Source of the DNA: Dysgonamonadaceae bacterium
GTDB taxonomy: Bacteria; Bacteroidota; Bacteroidia; Bacteroidales; Dysgonomonadaceae
Direction of reading: 5' to 3'
Assembly (NCBI GenBank): GCA_031254645.1
Contig: JAIRUA010000023.1
Span: forward strand, 88,613 to 152,612
DNA: 64,000 bases
Part shown: positions 17,373-26,784 of the stretch, piece by piece
How the letters are laid out: every line of letters starts with the position of its first letter
Numbering within the stretch: position 1 is the first letter of the stretch
Notes under the pieces: model-generated
Told to the model about the DNA's origin: nothing
Seen by the model: the letters and a program-made list of their open reading frames with translations, nothing else
The model's database searches: none
Program-made: the position numbers and the translations under genes

Positions 17373-17521
17373 TTCTGTTGTCTACACCTTTTGTGTAGTA
17401 ACAGAAATTTATCACGCACCTTTTATGCGCATAATGAAAACTATGTGTCTAATTGTGTGCGTTTTACGTTTTATAAATAATTAAATAACAAAATAGTAAT
17501 CATCAAATAATTAAAGACAAT
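17373..17521 (+). promoter_or_regulatory. structured zapA-rny spacer, possible small RNA or leader
   Basis: Directly after the zapA stop is a hairpin, TTCTGTT + CTACAC (17373-17387) pairing with GTGTAG + AACAGAA (17393-17406), and then a smaller one, CGCA/TGCG (17415-17429). Both loops contain CCTTTT. A GCGCATAA / TTGTGTGC pairing is possible further on (17427-17460). There is no T-run after the first hairpin, so it is not a plain terminator. The E. coli 6S RNA gene also follows zapA, but I see no convincing 6S structure here. Confidence 0.4.
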
Positions 17522-19051
17522 ATGGAAATACTTATAGGAGTTATCGGTTTGTTAGTCGGAGCAGCAATTGCTTGGTTTTTAGCTGGTAAGGTGGCAAATT
17601 CTCGTGCACAAAAGGTGCTGAGCGACGCAGAGAAAGATGCGGAAGTAATCAAAAAGAGAAAATTACTCGAAGCAAAAGAAGAAACGCTGGCAATGAAGAC
17701 CACAGCCGAAAAAGAGATGAATTCTCGTATGGCGAAAGTTCAGAACGATGAAAACAGAAGCAAACAACGCCAAATGACGCTCAACCAAAGACAAGAAGAA
17801 TTGAACAAAAAAAGCGCCGAAATAGATGACGTCAAATCGAATTTGAGTCATCAATTAGAACTGGTCGACAAGAAAAATGTTGAACTAGATCGTCTTCACA
17901 GACAATCATTGGAAAAATTGGAACTCATGTCCGGCTTTTCGGCAGAAGAAGCGAAAGAGCGTTTGGTGGAATCGCTAAAGGAAGAAGCCAAAACCGATGC
18001 ACAATCGTACGTCAACGATATTATGGAAGAAGCCAAATTGACGGCAAACAAAGAAGCGAAGCGGATTGTTATTCAGTCGATTCAACGTGTAGCGACGGAA
18101 ACTTCGATTGAAAACGCCATTACCGTTTTTCATATCGAATCCGATGAAGTAAAAGGACGTATTATCGGTCGCGAAGGACGAAATATTCGTGCTTTGGAAG
18201 CCGCCACCGGCGTTGAAATTGTTGTGGATGATACACCCGAAGCGATTGTTTTGTCGGGTTTTGACCCTGTTCGTCGCGAAATCGCTCGTTTATCGCTTCA
18301 TCAATTGGTTGCCGACGGACGTATCCACCCTGCACGTATCGAAGAGGTGGTATCGAAAGTAAAAAAGCAGATTGAAGAGGAAGTCATTGAAACCGGAAAA
18401 CGCACAGTTATCGACTTGGGAATTCACGGCTTACACCCCGAATTGATTCGTATGGTGGGAAAAATGAAATATCGTTCGTCTTACGGACAAAACCTGTTGC
18501 AACACTCGCGCGAAGTGGCAAATCTTTGTGCCATTATGGCAGCGGAACTCGGTTTGAATCCCAAAAAAGCGAAACGTGCCGGCTTGTTACACGATATTGG
18601 TAAAGTGCCCGATGATGAGCCGGAATTGCCACACGCGCTTTTTGGTATGAAATTGGCGGAAAAGTACAAAGAGAAACCCGATATTTGCAACGCTATCGGT
18701 GCACATCACGACGAAACGGAAATGACTACGCTTTTGGCGCCGATTGTGCAAGTATGTGATGCTATTTCGGGTGCACGTCCCGGTGCGCGTCGCGAAATTG
18801 TAGAAGCGTATATCAAGCGTTTGAACGACCTTGAAAACTTAGCACTCTCTTACCCCGGCGTTGTGAAAACGTATGCTATCCAAGCCGGTCGCGAGCTTCG
18901 TGTCATCGTAGGTGCCGACAAGATAAACGATACCGATACGGAAAAATTGTCGTCGGAAATCGCTCGCAAAATCCAAACGGAAATGACTTATCCCGGACAA
19001 GTGAAAATTACAGTGATTAGAGAGACGAGAGCGGTAAGTTTTGCGAAGTAG
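17522..19051 (+). CDS. rny: ribonuclease Y
   Basis: A 509-residue membrane-anchored endoribonuclease that starts bulk mRNA decay. Order of parts: an N-terminal membrane helix (about 3-23, [20 protein letters not shown]), a long coiled coil (about 30-190), a KH RNA-binding domain (about 200-260, [17 protein letters not shown] with its GxxG loop) and an HD domain (about 325-420) with the HSREVA and LLHDIGK metal-binding motifs. Length and order match the family. It follows zapA after a 150-base structured spacer and is ended by the hairpin at 19111-19148. Confidence 0.96.
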   Translation: MEILIGVIGLLVGAAIAWFLAGKVANSRAQKVLSDAEKDAEVIKKRKLLEAKEETLAMKTTAEKEMNSRMAKVQNDENRSKQRQMTLNQRQEELNKKSAEIDDVKSNLSHQLELVDKKNVELDRLHRQSLEKLELMSGFSAEEAKERLVESLKEEAKTDAQSYVNDIMEEAKLTANKEAKRIVIQSIQRVATETSIENAITVFHIESDEVKGRIIGREGRNIRALEAATGVEIVVDDTPEAIVLSGFDPVRREIARLSLHQLVADGRIHPARIEEVVSKVKKQIEEEVIETGKRTVIDLGIHGLHPELIRMVGKMKYRSSYGQNLLQHSREVANLCAIMAAELGLNPKKAKRAGLLHDIGKVPDDEPELPHALFGMKLAEKYKEKPDICNAIGAHHDETEMTTLLAPIVQVCDAISGARPGARREIVEAYIKRLNDLENLALSYPGVVKTYAIQAGRELRVIVGADKINDTDTEKLSSEIARKIQTEMTYPGQVKITVIRETRAVSFAK

Positions 19052-19061
19052 ATTTTTTGGG

Positions 19062-19089
19062 GAACACAGATGACGCGGATTTAACGGAT
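19062..19089. repeat. single arm related to the 14892-14978 repeat
   Basis: GAACACAGATGACGCGGAT (19062-19080) followed by TTAACGGAT differs by a few bases from the arm at 14892-14919. No matching opposite arm is present nearby, so it is a solo copy just after rny. Confidence 0.6.
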
Positions 19090-19110
19090 TAGCGCGGATT
19101 TGATTTTTAC

Positions 19111-19148
19111 AGACTTTCCAAGTTTCTGAAACTTAGAAAGTCTTTTTC
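19111..19148 (+). terminator. intrinsic terminator after rny
   Basis: AGACTTTCCAAGTTTC (19111-19126) pairs with 19128-19143 with one mismatch and is followed by TTTTTC. Confidence 0.75.
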
Positions 19149-19218
19149 AAACATTTTGCCACTCCGTATTGCTTTTTTTTGTTACTTTGCTAATTGGTAA
19201 TATACAAAAAAGGAAAGT

Positions 19219-19509
19219 ATGAAGAATAATGTTTCCAATATTCAGCAATATTTGCGAGATAATCAGCTGTTTACGCAATTTGACTTGCATAAAATTGGTT
19301 TTTTTGGCTCTTTCGCAAGAGATGATGAAAATGCCAATGATATTGATATACTGATAGAAGATGATATTGAGCCCGAAAAAGTAATCGAATTTAAGACTTT
19401 GTTGGAAAATTCTTTTCAGAAAAAAGTAGATGTGGTGCTTAAAAAATTCGCCAATCCTATTATTCTTTATCGTGCACAAAAAGATTTGCAATATGCAACC
19501 CGGTATTAA
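19219..19509 (+). CDS. minimal nucleotidyltransferase (MNT antitoxin-like)
   Basis: A 96-residue stand-alone nucleotidyltransferase of the polymerase-beta superfamily. The signature is GFFGSFARDDENANDIDIL: the GS motif and the DxD metal-binding pair spaced normally, with a third Asp in KKVDVVLKKF. Such MNT proteins are usually the antitoxins of HEPN toxins and inactivate them by AMPylation. Here a HEPN-like reading frame begins 17 bases before the MNT stop but is cut short (next entry). A partly matching promoter (TTACTTTG, 19182-19189) lies upstream. Confidence 0.85.
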   Translation: MKNNVSNIQQYLRDNQLFTQFDLHKIGFFGSFARDDENANDIDILIEDDIEPEKVIEFKTLLENSFQKKVDVVLKKFANPIILYRAQKDLQYATRY

Positions 19510-19618
19510 AAATGATCTTTTGTATCTCTTGGGTATTTTAGAGTCTATCGGTAAAATAAAAAGGTCTGAACACAGTTCAGACCTTTTTTTATTAGCACAT
19601 TATTTATTAGCATATTAG
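19493..19618 (+). pseudogene. truncated HEPN-domain toxin remnant
   Basis: The ATG at 19493 overlaps the end of the MNT gene and opens a 41-codon frame. Its first 24 residues (MQPGIKNDLLYLLGILESIGK...) resemble the first helix of HEPN (DUF86-type) toxins, which are normally 110-150 residues. The frame then runs straight into a terminator stem and a short repeat and stops. The RNase motif (RxxxxH) is absent. It is most likely a decayed toxin gene; a chance short ORF is the alternative. Confidence 0.55.
19558..19588. terminator. bidirectional intrinsic terminator
   Basis: AAAAAGGTCTGAA (19558-19570) and its exact reverse complement (19576-19588) enclose a CACAG loop; T and A runs border both sides. 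It separates the MNT/HEPN remnant from the convergent ftsH. Confidence 0.9.
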
Positions 19619-19627
19619 CACATTATA
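19589..19627. repeat. ATTAGCACATTA word repeat
   Basis: Tandem words ATTAGCACATTA, TTATTAGCATATTAGCACATTAT fill the gap to the ftsH stop. The same words, in an inverted pair, occur at 61534-61625, so this is a dispersed intergenic repeat. Confidence 0.6.
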
Positions 19628-21652
19628 CTATTCTTCCACAGGAACCGTTGTCGCCACAATTTCTTCTTCCTCTTTTCTACTCTCTTTAATCTCCAAAATC
19701 TCTTGCGAACGCGAAATCCACTGACGTTTCCCGAAAATATGTTCTACATCATCAGCATAAATAATCTCTCGTTCCAGCAAAATATTTGACAACTCGGCGT
19801 GTCCTTCTGCTTTCTCGGAAAGGATTTGTTTTGCTCGTGCGTATTGCTCGGCAATCATTGATTTCACTTCAGCGTCAATTTGTTTTGCCGTATCATCGCT
19901 GTATGGTTTTGAGAATGTATATTCTTGTCCCGATGAATCGTAGTAACACAAATTAGCTAGATTCTCGCTCATACCCATATAGGTAATCATTGCGTAAGCT
20001 TGTTTGGTAACACGTTCTAAGTCGTTCATTGCACCCGATGAAATTTGTCCGATAAATATCTCTTCTGCGGCACGACCGCCGAGTAGTGCGCACATTTCGT
20101 CAAGCATTTGGTTTTTGGTCGTAATTTGTCGTTCTTCGGGTAAATACCACGCTGCGCCTAACGCTTTTCCGCGCGGAACAATGGTTACTTTTACCAACGG
20201 ATTGGCGTGTTCCAAAAACCAGCTCAACGTGGCGTGTCCTGCTTCGTGAATGGCGATTGATTTTTTCTCGTTTTGTGTGATAATTTTATTTTTCTTTTCC
20301 AATCCGCCGACAATACGGTCAACAGCGTTCATAAAATCTTCTTTTTGAACGAATTTCTTCTTTTTGCGTGCAGCAATCAAGGCGGCTTCGTTACATACGT
20401 TGGCGATATCTGCGCCCGAAAATCCGGGTGTTTGACGTGCCAAAAACTCCACATCTACCGATTCGTCGATTTTTATCGGGCGAAGATGCACTTTGAAAAC
20501 CTCTTTCCGGTCATTCAAATCGGGTAATTCTACGTAAATCTGACGATCGAATCGCCCGGCACGAAGCAATGCTTTATCGAGAATATCGGCGCGGTTAGTT
20601 GCTGCAAGGATAATAATACCACTATTTGAGCCGAAACCATCCATTTCTGTAAGGAGCTGATTTAATGTATTTTCGCGCTCATCGTTTGAGCCGAAATTAG
20701 CATTCTTTCCGCGAGCACGCCCCACGGCATCAATTTCATCGATAAATATAATACACGGTGCTTTTTCTTTCGCTTGACGGAACAAATCGCGCACGCGTGA
20801 AGCGCCCACACCTACAAACATTTCCACAAAATCCGAACCGGAAATCGAGAAGAACGGCACATTTGCTTCACCCGCAACGGCTTTTGCCAACAATGTTTTT
20901 CCCGTTCCGGGAGGACCAACGAGCAATGCACCTTTTGGGATTTTTCCACCCAAATTGGTGTAATTTTTCGGGTTTTTCAAAAACTCGACAATCTCTTGTA
21001 TTTCTTCTTTTGCTTCCGACAATCCGGCTACATCTTTGAATGTGGCTTTGTGTTGTGACGAATCTTTATCAAAAAGTTGCGCTTTCGATTTTCCTACGCT
21101 AAACATTCCGCCGGGACCGCCACCACCTGACATTCTGCGCATTATCCATATCCAAAATACGATAAGCAACAAGAATGGTGCGAATGACGCTACCATTCGC
21201 CAAATCTCATTTACTGTGTCATATTTGACAGGAATATCGTAATTTTTTTCGCTTTTTACTTGATCAATAAATCCTGCAAAAACATCAATAGTAGGTATAG
21301 TAACGGAAATGACAGGATTTTTTCTTATTGCATCCGACGCGTCTGCGCCAAAAATATAGTTAACTGATTCTTCGCGTACTATAGCTTGTGCTTCTTCTTT
21401 ATTTTTGAGAATAGTGATGCTTTCAATGCGATTATCATTGACGTATGCTTGAAATTCAGACCATTTTACTTCTTTTGGTGTGCTGCTGTTTTGACCGAAA
21501 AAATACATTCCCATCAATGCCGCAAATACAATGATATAAATCCAGTAAAATGATTGTTTGTTGTTGCCATTGCCGATACCTCCCGGCTTGGGGCGCATTG
21601 GGGGCAATTTCTCTTGCTTTTTATCGTTGGTCGTATTATTGTTGTTATCCAT
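19628..21652 (-). CDS. ftsH: ATP-dependent zinc metalloprotease FtsH
   Basis: A 674-residue inner-membrane protease that degrades short-lived and damaged membrane proteins. It has an N-terminal membrane helix (about 36-53), a periplasmic domain, a second helix (about 150-172), an AAA+ ATPase with Walker A GPPGTGKT, Walker B IIFIDEID and the SRH region [19 protein letters not shown], and an M41 peptidase domain with HEAGH. The N-terminus is an Asn/Lys/Pro-rich tail. It follows rsfS with a 13-base gap, probably as an operon. Confidence 0.97.
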   Translation of the reverse strand: MDNNNNTTNDKKQEKLPPMRPKPGGIGNGNNKQSFYWIYIIVFAALMGMYFFGQNSSTPKEVKWSEFQAYVNDNRIESITILKNKEEAQAIVREESVNYIFGADASDAIRKNPVISVTIPTIDVFAGFIDQVKSEKNYDIPVKYDTVNEIWRMVASFAPFLLLIVFWIWIMRRMSGGGGPGGMFSVGKSKAQLFDKDSSQHKATFKDVAGLSEAKEEIQEIVEFLKNPKNYTNLGGKIPKGALLVGPPGTGKTLLAKAVAGEANVPFFSISGSDFVEMFVGVGASRVRDLFRQAKEKAPCIIFIDEIDAVGRARGKNANFGSNDERENTLNQLLTEMDGFGSNSGIIILAATNRADILDKALLRAGRFDRQIYVELPDLNDRKEVFKVHLRPIKIDESVDVEFLARQTPGFSGADIANVCNEAALIAARKKKKFVQKEDFMNAVDRIVGGLEKKNKIITQNEKKSIAIHEAGHATLSWFLEHANPLVKVTIVPRGKALGAAWYLPEERQITTKNQMLDEMCALLGGRAAEEIFIGQISSGAMNDLERVTKQAYAMITYMGMSENLANLCYYDSSGQEYTFSKPYSDDTAKQIDAEVKSMIAEQYARAKQILSEKAEGHAELSNILLEREIIYADDVEHIFGKRQWISRSQEILEIKESRKEEEEIVATTVPVEE

Positions 21653-21665
21653 TGAATTATAAGTT

Positions 21666-22025
21666 TTAATCTAAGTCGGGAATGCGTTCACACTTGGCGT
21701 CTTCCCAAAGGTGGTCGATATTGTAAAATTCACGAAGTTCGGGTAAGAAAATATGTACAATCACGTTGCCGTAGTCAATACCTACCCATTCGGCACGTTG
21801 AAGTCCCTGTACGCGAATAGGACTTTCTTTGGTGTGTTTTTTCACTTCCGCTTCTACCGAATCTGCCAAAGCAGATACCTGAGTTGGCGTATTTCCTTCG
21901 CAAATAACGAAATAGTCGCAAATGGCACCCGGCATTCCTTTTAATTCGATAATGCTGATTCTTTTTCCTTTTTTCTCGTGAATACCGTTAACGATATGTT
22001 GTAATAAGTCGTTTTTGTCTATCAT
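21666..22025 (-). CDS. rsfS: ribosomal silencing factor RsfS
   Basis: A 119-residue RsfS/Iojap-family protein (FVICEGNTPTQVSALADSVE, ALQRAEWVGIDYGNVIVHIF-like core with the conserved WxxxDYG). It binds ribosomal protein L14 and blocks subunit joining when nutrients are short. It is the first gene of the rsfS-ftsH operon; a minus-strand TATCTTTG (22057-22050) 25 bases upstream is a plausible -7 promoter box. Confidence 0.93.
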   Translation of the reverse strand: MIDKNDLLQHIVNGIHEKKGKRISIIELKGMPGAICDYFVICEGNTPTQVSALADSVEAEVKKHTKESPIRVQGLQRAEWVGIDYGNVIVHIFLPELREFYNIDHLWEDAKCERIPDLD

Positions 22026-22049
22026 TCTTTATATTAAAAAATTAATCTA

Positions 22050-22057
22050 CAAAGATA
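22050..22057 (-). promoter_or_regulatory. predicted -7 box for rsfS-ftsH
   Basis: TATCTTTG on the minus strand fits TAnnTTTG; no clear -33 element at normal spacing was found. Confidence 0.45.
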
Positions 22058-22219
22058 CATTGTTTTTCTCTGAAACGTATCGCAAAAGAGAAGCAACCTG
22101 TAACTTTTTGGTTTTATTATGCAAAAAGAGGGCCAAATGCTTTGATACTTTGACTACGCTCAATACAATATTTCGCTCGGTAATTTTTATAGCAAAAAGT
22201 TTTCAACATTTTTTGTCAA

Positions 22220-22227
22220 TAACTTTG
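22220..22227 (+). promoter_or_regulatory. predicted -7 box for dnaB
   Basis: TAACTTTG fits TAnnTTTG about 85 bases before the dnaB start; the -33 element is weak. Confidence 0.45.
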
Positions 22228-22309
22228 TCATAACAAACCACCCGAAAATTAGTTGAGGAAAAATAAACACGGTAACTTTACACTCTTTTTTAGCGCAATT
22301 CAACGAAAT

Positions 22310-23833
22310 ATGGACAAACAAAAACGAAAATCAACAGTCAAAGTAGTAGAGAAGACAGTTTTAGCACCTGATATTGGTAAACTTCCGCCACAGGCGCGAG
22401 AGTTGGAAGAGGCGGTGTTAGGCGCATTGATGCTCGAAAAAGATGCGTATGCTATTGTTGCCGAACTGTTGAAACCGGAAAGCTTTTACGACCCTATTCA
22501 TCAAATTATATACGGTGCCATTGCAGGACTTGCAATGAATCAAAAGCCTGTAGATGTACTCACGGTAGTGGAAGAATTGAAGCGTCGTGGCGAATTGGAA
22601 ACCGCCGGAGGGGCAGTGTATGTGGCTGAACTATCGGAAAGAGTAGCTTCGGCAGCACATATTGAGTATCATGCGCGAATTGTTCAGCAGAAATCTTTGG
22701 CACGTGAGTTGATTACGTTTTCTTCGGGTGTTACCCAACAGGCTTTCGACGAAACCATTGATGTGGACGAATTGATGCAAACTGCCGAAGGGAAATTATT
22801 TGAAATTTCGCAACAAAACGTAAAAAAAGACGTGATGCAAATCAATCCCGTCATCAAAGATGCCATGGAAGCCATCCAAGCTGCCGCCGCTCGCGAAGAC
22901 GGAATGAGTGGTGTGCCGACCGGTTTCAAGGAGTTAGACAAAATGACGTGGGGCTGGCAAAAGTCCGATCTTGTGATTGTTGCTGCACGTCCGGCAATGG
23001 GAAAAACAGCATTTGTACTCTCGATGGCAAAAAACATTGCAGTCAACTACAGTATACCTGTGGCGGTTTTTTCGTTAGAGATGTCAAACGTGCAGCTGGT
23101 CAATCGTTTGTTGGTAAACGTATGCGAAATTAAAGGTGAAAATATCCGGAGCGGAAGATTAATGCCCGATGAGTGGGAACGATTGGATAAAAACAGCAAA
23201 TTGTTGTATAACGCGCCCATTTATGTTGATGATACACCCAGTTTATCAGTGTTTGAATTGCGCACGAAAGCCCGCCGATTAGTGCGTGAACATGACGTTA
23301 AAATTATCATTATTGACTACTTACAGTTGATGAATGCCAGTGGAATGAGTTTCGGTAGCCGCGAACAAGAAGTGAGTATCATTTCGCGTTCATTGAAAGG
23401 TTTGGCAAAAGAATTAAACATTCCCATTGTCGCGCTTTCGCAGCTCAATCGTGGTGTGGAAGGCAGGCAAGGACACGAAGGAAAACGTCCGCAATTGTCT
23501 GACCTTCGCGAATCGGGCGCAATCGAACAAGATGCTGATATTGTTTGCTTTATCCACCGTCCCGAATATTATCGAATTACGGAAGATGAACAGGGGAATT
23601 CTCTACTCGGTGTAGCGGAAATTATTGTGGCAAAGCATCGTAGCGGCTCTACCGGCATCGCACAGATGAAATTTATCAGCGACTATGTACGCTTCGCGAA
23701 TATGGATGACAACCATGTGGGAAAATACGTGGAATATGAGTCGAAAATGAATCAAAATAACGGAGTAGCAGAGCCGCAAATGGCAGCAACATCGGATTTT
23801 CTTGCGCAAAGAGATATGAGTCCGCCGTTTTAG
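22310..23833 (+). CDS. dnaB: replicative DNA helicase DnaB
   Basis: I start at the ATG at 22310 (507 residues, MDKQKRKSTVK); the frame is open from a TTG at 22253 but that lies too near the promoter. The N-terminal DnaB domain (about 25-125; PPQARELEEAVLGALMLEKD) binds primase and mediates hexamer formation. The RecA-like C-terminal domain has Walker A ARPAMGKTAF, Walker B IIIIDYLQLM, and the DLRESGAIEQDAD motif. It unwinds DNA at replication forks. Single gene on the plus strand, divergent from rsfS-ftsH. Confidence 0.97.
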   Translation: MDKQKRKSTVKVVEKTVLAPDIGKLPPQARELEEAVLGALMLEKDAYAIVAELLKPESFYDPIHQIIYGAIAGLAMNQKPVDVLTVVEELKRRGELETAGGAVYVAELSERVASAAHIEYHARIVQQKSLARELITFSSGVTQQAFDETIDVDELMQTAEGKLFEISQQNVKKDVMQINPVIKDAMEAIQAAAAREDGMSGVPTGFKELDKMTWGWQKSDLVIVAARPAMGKTAFVLSMAKNIAVNYSIPVAVFSLEMSNVQLVNRLLVNVCEIKGENIRSGRLMPDEWERLDKNSKLLYNAPIYVDDTPSLSVFELRTKARRLVREHDVKIIIIDYLQLMNASGMSFGSREQEVSIISRSLKGLAKELNIPIVALSQLNRGVEGRQGHEGKRPQLSDLRESGAIEQDADIVCFIHRPEYYRITEDEQGNSLLGVAEIIVAKHRSGSTGIAQMKFISDYVRFANMDDNHVGKYVEYESKMNQNNGVAEPQMAATSDFLAQRDMSPPF

Positions 23834-23944
23834 AGAATCGCAAAAATGAACACTCATTTGAAAGAAAAGAATGAAGTTACAATATTTATGCGTATTTTTG
23901 TAGATTAAAAAAGGTCTGTAATTAAAAATATATACACACATTTT

Positions 23945-25669
23945 ATGCGCAATCAGTTTGTGTTGAGCAGATTATTAGCTCTTATTCTTTTTCTGAGTGC
24001 AGGGTTTGCAACCCTCAACGCTCAAAATTTGCCTTACGAAATTGTAACCAGAGATGGTCAATCGTTTTATATATATAATGTGCAGCAAGGCGAAGGCTTG
24101 CACGCTATTTCGCGTACTTTTTCGGTATCGGTGGCAGAAATTTTGCGCCACAATCCGGGAGCGAATACAGGCTTGCAACTAGGTCAACGGCTATACATTC
24201 CGGCGCAGGGTGTTGTGAGCGACCCAAATGCGACGTATCACGTTATTCTTCCGCAAGAAACATTGTTTTCCGTATCGCGGGCTTTTTCATTGCGTCCCGA
24301 TGATTTGATCGCTGCCAATCCGGGATTGTCGGCTGAAACATTTCAAATCGGACGAATGATTCGCATTCCTCTTGTAGAAGTGACTGAAAACGTGCTGCCG
24401 GGTCATACGAGGCACGTGGTACAAGCCGGCGAAACGTTATTTAGTATTTCTCGCCAGTATCAAGTTGAAATTGATGACATAACACGAGCCAATCCGATGG
24501 TATCCGAAGGATTGAGAACGGATATGAAATTGCAAATCCCGATAGGAACTCTTTTAGCCTCCACACAACAAGTATTGTCACCCAATCTAAATTCGCCAAC
24601 CAATACGATAAGAGTAGGATTGTTATTGCCGTTTAACGACGAAACCGGCGGCGGACACCACAGAATGCAGGAGTACTACGAAGGATTTATGTTGGCAGTA
24701 GAGAGACTCAAAGGTGCGGGTGCGAATATGGAAATTTTTCCTTTCGACATCGGCAGAGGGAATGATACCCGAAGGCTTGAAAGCATTTTGGGAACGCTAG
24801 AATGGCAATCGCTCGACCTTATTATCGGCGGTACTGACGATACACATATACGGATTTTATCTAATTTTGCACGAACATACAACATAAAACACGTTATTCC
24901 TTTTCGACAAAACGTTGCTGAAGTGCAAAACAATCAACAGGTTTTCCAAGTAAATCCACCGCCAAACATACTCCATATTAAGGCTTCAAACGAATTTTTG
25001 CGATTATCTGGTAGTGCCAATATCGTTTTCGTAACAGGAGGAAACAACAACCAAACGGATTTTGTTAATCAATTGCAAAGCGATTTGCGACGTAATAATA
25101 TCTCTTTCGAAACTGTTGTTTCAACCAATGGGTTAAATACGGCACTTATTCCATTGTTAAGTACAACCGGCGAAACTGTGATTGTGCCAACAAGCGATGA
25201 GCAAGCATTTGTACGTTTGATTATGAATGAGTTGGAAGAAGTGCACGACGCCAATTCCAACCGTATCACCCGTTTGTTCGGTTATCCCAATTGGCAAACA
25301 TATTCGGCTTTAACGCGAAGATTCCACCAATTTGGAACGTACATATTTACATCGTTTTACGTGGACAATAACAATCCGGAAACGAGAACGTTCAACGATA
25401 ATTTTAGAAGATGGTATGGTCGTCCCCCGATGCCTAACCACCCGAGTTTTGCGATGTGGGGATATGATACCGGACTATTTTTCTTAACTGCTTTGCATCG
25501 GCACGGCGTTAATTTCGAGCAACATATACATCAAGTACGTGTTCCAACTTTGCAGCACACATTTAGTTTTGAACGAGCGAACAATTGGGGCGGCTTTATC
25601 AATACCGGAATGTATATTGTTCATTTCGATACGAATGGAACTATTCATAAAATAGATAGAAGCCGATGA
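23945..25669 (+). CDS. LysM-repeat protein with periplasmic binding protein-like domain
   Basis: A 574-residue secreted protein. A Sec signal (about 1-27, ending ATLNAQ) is followed by three LysM peptidoglycan-binding repeats (about 40-86, 96-141 and 156-200; each has the YxVxxGETLFxISR pattern) and then a domain resembling type 1 periplasmic binding proteins (about 222-570, IRVGLLLPFNDETGGGHHRM). Such LysM-binding-protein fusions occur widely in Bacteroidota; they are thought to anchor at the cell wall, and their ligand is unknown. It overlaps the next gene by 4 bases (ATGA), so the two are translationally coupled. Confidence 0.85.
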   Translation: MRNQFVLSRLLALILFLSAGFATLNAQNLPYEIVTRDGQSFYIYNVQQGEGLHAISRTFSVSVAEILRHNPGANTGLQLGQRLYIPAQGVVSDPNATYHVILPQETLFSVSRAFSLRPDDLIAANPGLSAETFQIGRMIRIPLVEVTENVLPGHTRHVVQAGETLFSISRQYQVEIDDITRANPMVSEGLRTDMKLQIPIGTLLASTQQVLSPNLNSPTNTIRVGLLLPFNDETGGGHHRMQEYYEGFMLAVERLKGAGANMEIFPFDIGRGNDTRRLESILGTLEWQSLDLIIGGTDDTHIRILSNFARTYNIKHVIPFRQNVAEVQNNQQVFQVNPPPNILHIKASNEFLRLSGSANIVFVTGGNNNQTDFVNQLQSDLRRNNISFETVVSTNGLNTALIPLLSTTGETVIVPTSDEQAFVRLIMNELEEVHDANSNRITRLFGYPNWQTYSALTRRFHQFGTYIFTSFYVDNNNPETRTFNDNFRRWYGRPPMPNHPSFAMWGYDTGLFFLTALHRHGVNFEQHIHQVRVPTLQHTFSFERANNWGGFINTGMYIVHFDTNGTIHKIDRSR

Positions 25670-26388
25670 GACGATTATCCTTTTTTGTTTTTCTAGCGAT
25701 ATTGAATATTAGCTACTTATGTGCACAAAGAAATCGTTTTCAAAATGAGCTTTATGTGGGCTTCGGGGGCGGGGCACAAATGTCGCAAGTTGATTTTATG
25801 CCGAAAATTACGCAAGATTATCGATTGGGCTTTCAAGGCGGAGTTGCGGTAAAATATATTTCTGATGGGAATGCAGGCGTAAGAGCCGGTGTGATTGGCG
25901 AACTTAATTTTTCGCAACGTGGTTGGGTAGAGAAGTTTAACGACGAACAAACAGAACTTGGTTTTTCATATTCTCGTGCATTGAACTATGTAAGTATTCC
26001 GTTTATGACACACGTGAATGCGGGAAGAGGAAATGTACGTTTTATTTTTAATGCGGGACCACAAGTGAGCTTTTTGTTGAGCGACAGTCAAAATATGAGC
26101 CAAACACTTGCCGATGATATAGCAAAACAACAAGCGGCTGACCCCAATAATCCTACTATCGGAGTGCAGTACCAACCTTTCGACCATTTAAAACGTATTG
26201 ATTACGGGCTCATCGGCGGTGTGGGAATGCAGTTAAGAACCGGCGTGGGCGATTTTGACCTCGAAGGACGTTATAACTTCGGATTGGCTGATGTTTTCGA
26301 AAGTCGTCGTAGTCGGAGTGCTCATTTTTCGCGCTCGGCGCATAGGGTAATAGAAGTAAAATTGACGTATTACAGGCGGATTTTTTAA
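25666..26388 (+). CDS. outer-membrane beta-barrel protein (PorT-like)
   Basis: A 240-residue protein with a signal peptide (about 1-20, LNISYLCAQ) and alternating hydrophobic/polar strands with Gly-rich turns (ELYVGFGGGAQMSQV, YRLGFQGGVAVKY, NVRFIFNAGPQVSFLL), typical of small outer-membrane beta-barrels of the PorT type in Bacteroidota. PorT itself takes part in type IX secretion; this may be a paralogue, so I give no symbol. The start overlaps the stop of the LysM protein, which suggests a joint role in the envelope. Confidence 0.8.
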   Translation: MRRLSFFVFLAILNISYLCAQRNRFQNELYVGFGGGAQMSQVDFMPKITQDYRLGFQGGVAVKYISDGNAGVRAGVIGELNFSQRGWVEKFNDEQTELGFSYSRALNYVSIPFMTHVNAGRGNVRFIFNAGPQVSFLLSDSQNMSQTLADDIAKQQAADPNNPTIGVQYQPFDHLKRIDYGLIGGVGMQLRTGVGDFDLEGRYNFGLADVFESRRSRSAHFSRSAHRVIEVKLTYYRRIF

Positions 26389-26394
26389 TACAAG

Positions 26395-26784
26395 TTAAAT
26401 AATCCGTCTAATTTTCGCTACCAACCAAGGCGTAATTCCCATAAAAAGAACAACAATCAGCCATAAATTTCCGGTCGTTATATCATACGCCTTCAACATC
26501 TCGCGGAAACTAATCCCCATTATCAAGCCCAAAATCATTTCGACGATAATCGTCAGAACAATCCACAGAACGCCGATTTTCCAATACGTTTTTTCTTCGC
26601 CTTTTCCTATTCGCGGAATAAATATCAACGAAACAACAAAAATAAGCAAGCAGAGAATGAAACCGCTAATCGGTCGTGAATAGCTTTCGCCAAGCCAAGG
26701 GGTCAGAAACATATCTCGCAATCCGCCATTCAAAATAGCAAGCGGGATGATTGGTAGCCAAATGAGTATTGATTTTTTAATCAT
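26395..26784 (-). CDS. small integral membrane protein of unknown function
   Basis: A 129-residue protein with four predicted membrane helices (about 7-24, 38-56, 68-90 and 103-122). No known motif. It overlaps the upstream acetyltransferase gene by 4 bases (ATGA), so it is co-translated with it. The 3' end lies 6 bases from the end of the convergent barrel gene, with no room for a separate terminator. Confidence 0.75.
   Translation of the reverse strand: MIKKSILIWLPIIPLAILNGGLRDMFLTPWLGESYSRPISGFILCLLIFVVSLIFIPRIGKGEEKTYWKIGVLWIVLTIIVEMILGLIMGISFREMLKAYDITTGNLWLIVVLFMGITPWLVAKIRRII

Noticed and set aside
17373..17521. Annotation as 6S RNA
   Set aside because: The position after zapA is suggestive, but the spacer is too short and lacks the long rod with a central bubble typical of 6S RNA.
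19430..19492. Longer N-terminal version of the HEPN remnant
   Set aside because: These codons overlap the MNT gene in another frame; HEPN similarity begins only at the ATG at 19493.
22253..22309. Upstream extension of dnaB from a TTG codon
   Set aside because: It adds a non-conserved stretch close to the predicted promoter; the ATG at 22310 fits better.
25666..26388. Firm assignment as the type IX secretion protein PorT
   Set aside because: Small outer-membrane barrels are too similar in pattern to tell paralogues apart, and no other secretion genes lie nearby.
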